From Farysia itapuensis (taxonomy: Eukaryota; Basidiomycota; Ustilaginomycetes; Ustilaginales; Ustilaginaceae): a stretch of 64,000 nucleotides of DNA. Made by a program: the position numbers and the translations under genes. The stretch lies in contig JALBYC010000023.1 of the NCBI GenBank assembly GCA_023212645.1, forward strand, positions 1 to 64,000. The letters are read 5' to 3'. A model generated the notes under the pieces. That model was not told the origin of the DNA, did no database searches, and saw only the letters and a program-made list of their open reading frames with translations. Shown piece after piece: positions 61,542 to 64,000 of the stretch. Numbering within the stretch: position 1 is the first letter of the stretch; each line of letters begins with the position of its first letter.

Positions 61542-64000
61542 CTAGCGAAGGACAGCGTTGGCCAATGGTCGAATAGGCTTCGTGTTCTCCAGCTGCAATG
61601 CATACTCGAAACATTCCCGCGCTCGCTGAGGTCGATTGCAGCGTTGAATAGCTTTGCCCAGGAACAGCCAAGCTTCACTCGCATCCCAGCCCGTTCCTTT
61701 TGTCGTGGTCGTCAATAGGCCTTCGGCTAAGCTGACTGCCGAAAGATCTTGCGCCTTGGCGCTCATGGTGGCTTCAGCAGCTGTGCCATGCTTGTGTGTC
61801 GCAGATCCGCCTAAAGTGGATGTTGTTTCGGGCGCCGCAGTGCTGATCGTGCGGTTCTCGCCCCCGACGTCCCCGCTCGGATTGTGGCTATTCTTGAGAT
61901 CCGGCGAAGGAGCTTGTTGGTCATGTTGTGGCTTCAGCTGAGGATCGGCGAGAAAAAGTCTGGCGAGGTGCACAGATGCAGCAACGTCTTGGCTCGAGCA
62001 TGCCAGTGCTTTGTACAGCGAGTCGACTGCCAGTCTGGACTGTGTCCCATCCATAAAGTATAGCGAGAGTTGCACCCACACATCAGCGAGACCTGGTTGC
62101 AAGCGCTCGGCCTCTTGAATTGCGGATCGGCACTCTTTGAGCAGTCCCGCTCGACGGAATGTGGCAGCGGAAGCCAGCCAGACTTTGGCAAGCTGTTGCG
62201 ACTGTCGCTCGAGATGACTGCGGTATCGGCTTGTGATGGGCGTGCCATCTTCCTGATCTGAGGGCGCAAACTGTGTACCAATCACGCCACTGGTCGCCCT
62301 TGGCTGGCTGCCAGGAGCTGTCATACCTTGCGCATACGATCGAGCTCTGCCTGCTGTTGTCTGAGATCGAGATAAAACCGTGTCATTCGAGTTGCCGCCC
62401 TCGACCAACGAAGTACGACGTCGTTCAGGCCCGCCTACATCCTGAGAAGCTCGAACATTCGGCCCGTCCCCTGCAGCAGCAGAGGCGGCAGCGGCAGAAG
62501 GGAAGGCGCGATGGAAGTAGACAAACAACTCCCTTTGTCCCGCAATCGCATTCTCGACGCCGTCATTGACCTCCTCTAGCATATTGTACGTGAGCATGAG
62601 ACGCAAGACTGACTCGCTCCTCTCGAACGGTTTGGGCGGGTAGTCAACGCTCAAAAGCTGCGTTGACGAGAAATTGGCTGGTGAATCACCGTTGACACCT
62701 CTGAAGATGTCTGCTGAGCTGTTGTCCGTGCTATCACTTTCGCCGAGCGCTGCTTCAGCGACCTTGAATGCGTCCCTGTAGTTCTTTTGCGCCGATAGCA
62801 AGAGCACGAGAAGATGCCACGCCTCGATGTCCGCCGGCTCCAACTCGACCGCCTTGCGCGCTGACTGAAGCGCGGAATGTACGTCCCGCAACTCAGCTTG
62901 CAGGTAAGCCAGCTGGTAGAAAGCCTCGGAAGACTGATCGTCTGTCTGTGTGGCAGCGATTAGCAACGCCAAGGCTTGCGACTGTAGCACCGGTCTTCGG
63001 ATCGGATCCGCCAGGGAAATCGCAAGACCTGCTTTGGCAAAAGCACTGACCCGCTTGAGCCGTGCAAGAAGGAGCGCATTGAGGCCAAGTGATCCCTTGG
63101 GCTTTCCCGACTTGTCTTCCACCAAGGCCAGAGCCTTGTCGGCAACCTTGTCTGCAAGCACGTAATCATTGCAGTACTTGCCGACGTAAAAGGCACCGAG
63201 AGCCAGCGTCTTGGCGAAAGTCTCGTCATCATCCGAGTCACTGGCAGCATCTGCCTTAGCGTCCGGCATCGCAGCTTTGTCGCCATTCTTCTGGCCCTGG
63301 TCGTCCACTTCTGCTTGCACCTCTCGCACTTGTTCGTCAGTCCCTTGCGCTTCGCGAGCCTTGTCTACAATCTGAATGTATGACTGCAACGCCCTCTTGC
63401 CTTCGTCCGGGTTTTCGGCGGCAAACAGTAGCTGTACTAAGTAGCGCGAAATTCGCTGAGAGTGGAACGTGAGTTTGACAAGGCCGTACAGGATTTCGAC
63501 AATGTCATCCGCCTGCTCGCCGCCCATCTCGCCGTTGATTTGCCAGGCTTTGATCATCTCGTCTGCAAAGTCAATGACGGAGGTATTGATGTGTCCAGCG
63601 TGGGGGAATACGGTTGACTTTTGCAGCGAGGTGAAAGCCATCTTCTGAGCGGTAAGAACCTCATTGGACCAAGATGGTGACGGCGGTCTCAAATCCCGGT
63701 AGGCTGCCGGGCGTCGTTTGGAGACAGTTCGCGAATTGATGCGAACCGAGCTGAACAAAGGGGTCGCGCGTTTGGCTGACGGATCACGGTAGATACGTTC
63801 CGACTCGTAGTCACGAATCTGGACTCTGGATGCGACAGTAGCAACGACGGAGAGCTGGTACGCTTTGCTTCTCCAGTCGTCTCGACTCTTTGGTGGTGTC
63901 TCGGGCGGGTCGGCGTACGTGCCAAGCTCAGCAGAACGGTTGAGCACCCGCAGGTAGTGACGATAGATGACGTTTCTTTGCGGCAGACGGAAGTCGGCAA
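61542..64000 (-). CDS. YPP1: YPP1/TTC7-like TPR protein, 5' end outside window
   Basis: The minus-strand frame is open through the window edge at 64000, so the N-terminus is missing. The conserved sequence RNVIYRHYLRVLNRSAELG lies at the very edge, before the first possible internal start. At least 819 residues are visible. They form a TPR-like helical repeat (QALALLIAATQTDDQSSEAFYQLAYLQAELRDVHSALQSARKAVELEP), linkers rich in Ser/Asp/Ala and a C-terminal TPR pair (ASEAWLFLGKAIQRCNRPQRARECFEYALQLE). It ends in the IRPL-N-VLR type tail seen in Ypp1/TTC7. Ypp1 links PI4-kinase Stt4 to the plasma membrane anchor Efr3. The family call rests on the overall TPR layout and the ends. Confidence 0.8.
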   Translation of the reverse strand, partial: ADFRLPQRNVIYRHYLRVLNRSAELGTYADPPETPPKSRDDWRSKAYQLSVVATVASRVQIRDYESERIYRDPSAKRATPLFSSVRINSRTVSKRRPAAYRDLRPPSPSWSNEVLTAQKMAFTSLQKSTVFPHAGHINTSVIDFADEMIKAWQINGEMGGEQADDIVEILYGLVKLTFHSQRISRYLVQLLFAAENPDEGKRALQSYIQIVDKAREAQGTDEQVREVQAEVDDQGQKNGDKAAMPDAKADAASDSDDDETFAKTLALGAFYVGKYCNDYVLADKVADKALALVEDKSGKPKGSLGLNALLLARLKRVSAFAKAGLAISLADPIRRPVLQSQALALLIAATQTDDQSSEAFYQLAYLQAELRDVHSALQSARKAVELEPADIEAWHLLVLLLSAQKNYRDAFKVAEAALGESDSTDNSSADIFRGVNGDSPANFSSTQLLSVDYPPKPFERSESVLRLMLTYNMLEEVNDGVENAIAGQRELFVYFHRAFPSAAAASAAAGDGPNVRASQDVGGPERRRTSLVEGGNSNDTVLSRSQTTAGRARSYAQGMTAPGSQPRATSGVIGTQFAPSDQEDGTPITSRYRSHLERQSQQLAKVWLASAATFRRAGLLKECRSAIQEAERLQPGLADVWVQLSLYFMDGTQSRLAVDSLYKALACSSQDVAASVHLARLFLADPQLKPQHDQQAPSPDLKNSHNPSGDVGGENRTISTAAPETTSTLGGSATHKHGTAAEATMSAKAQDLSAVSLAEGLLTTTTKGTGWDASEAWLFLGKAIQRCNRPQRARECFEYALQLENTKPIRPLANAVLR

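Overview
This is a chromosome end from a basidiomycete, most likely a smut fungus (Ustilaginales). It opens with CCCTAA telomere repeats running inward. Introns are short (about 59-97 nt, with GTAAGT-like donors and CTNAC-type branch sites), and most genes have one or few exons. Spermidine synthase is fused to saccharopine dehydrogenase, which is a basidiomycete trait. Small secreted proteins without recognisable families lie in tandem, as in smut effector clusters. The species is inferred, not shown.

Layout. 0-2.5 kb: telomere, a gypsy-type chromovirus cut off by the telomere with only integrase, chromodomain and probable 3' LTR left, then low-complexity subtelomeric DNA. 2.5-12 kb: a Tlg2/syntaxin-16 t-SNARE, a full-length PDR-type ABC transporter and a Ptc7-like PP2C phosphatase with a very long N-terminus. 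12.8-23.4 kb: two C2H2 plus fungal regulatory-domain transcription factors on either side of the CAAX protease STE24. 23.7-26.2 kb: mitochondrial EF-G (MEF1).

26.4-34.1 kb: three Kre6/Skn1-type glucan synthesis proteins in alternating orientation, directly followed by ROT1, the ER factor needed for beta-1,6-glucan synthesis and Kre6 function in yeast. This is the most striking functional grouping in the window. 34.2-38.1 kb: the spermidine synthase-saccharopine dehydrogenase fusion and TAF11, sharing a divergent promoter. 38.2-42.6 kb: a peroxisomal (PTS1) acyl/aryl-CoA ligase divergent from a Baeyer-Villiger-type flavin monooxygenase. 44.6-46.3 kb: a Zn2Cys6 regulator behind a 2 kb gene-free stretch.

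47.5-57 kb is rich in secreted products: an orphan small secreted protein, a catalase with a signal peptide, and a tandem run of three unrelated small secreted proteins. A five-exon CENP-K kinetochore gene and the mitochondrial helicase IRC3 sit among them. 57.1-64 kb: the Ca2+/H+ exchanger VCX1, the energy-sensing kinase SNF1, and a YPP1/TTC7-type TPR protein that runs off the right edge.

Splice sites and starts were worked out by eye from reading frame, donor/acceptor motifs and protein-family continuity. No search or alignment software was run. No CRISPR array, rRNA or convincing tRNA was found.
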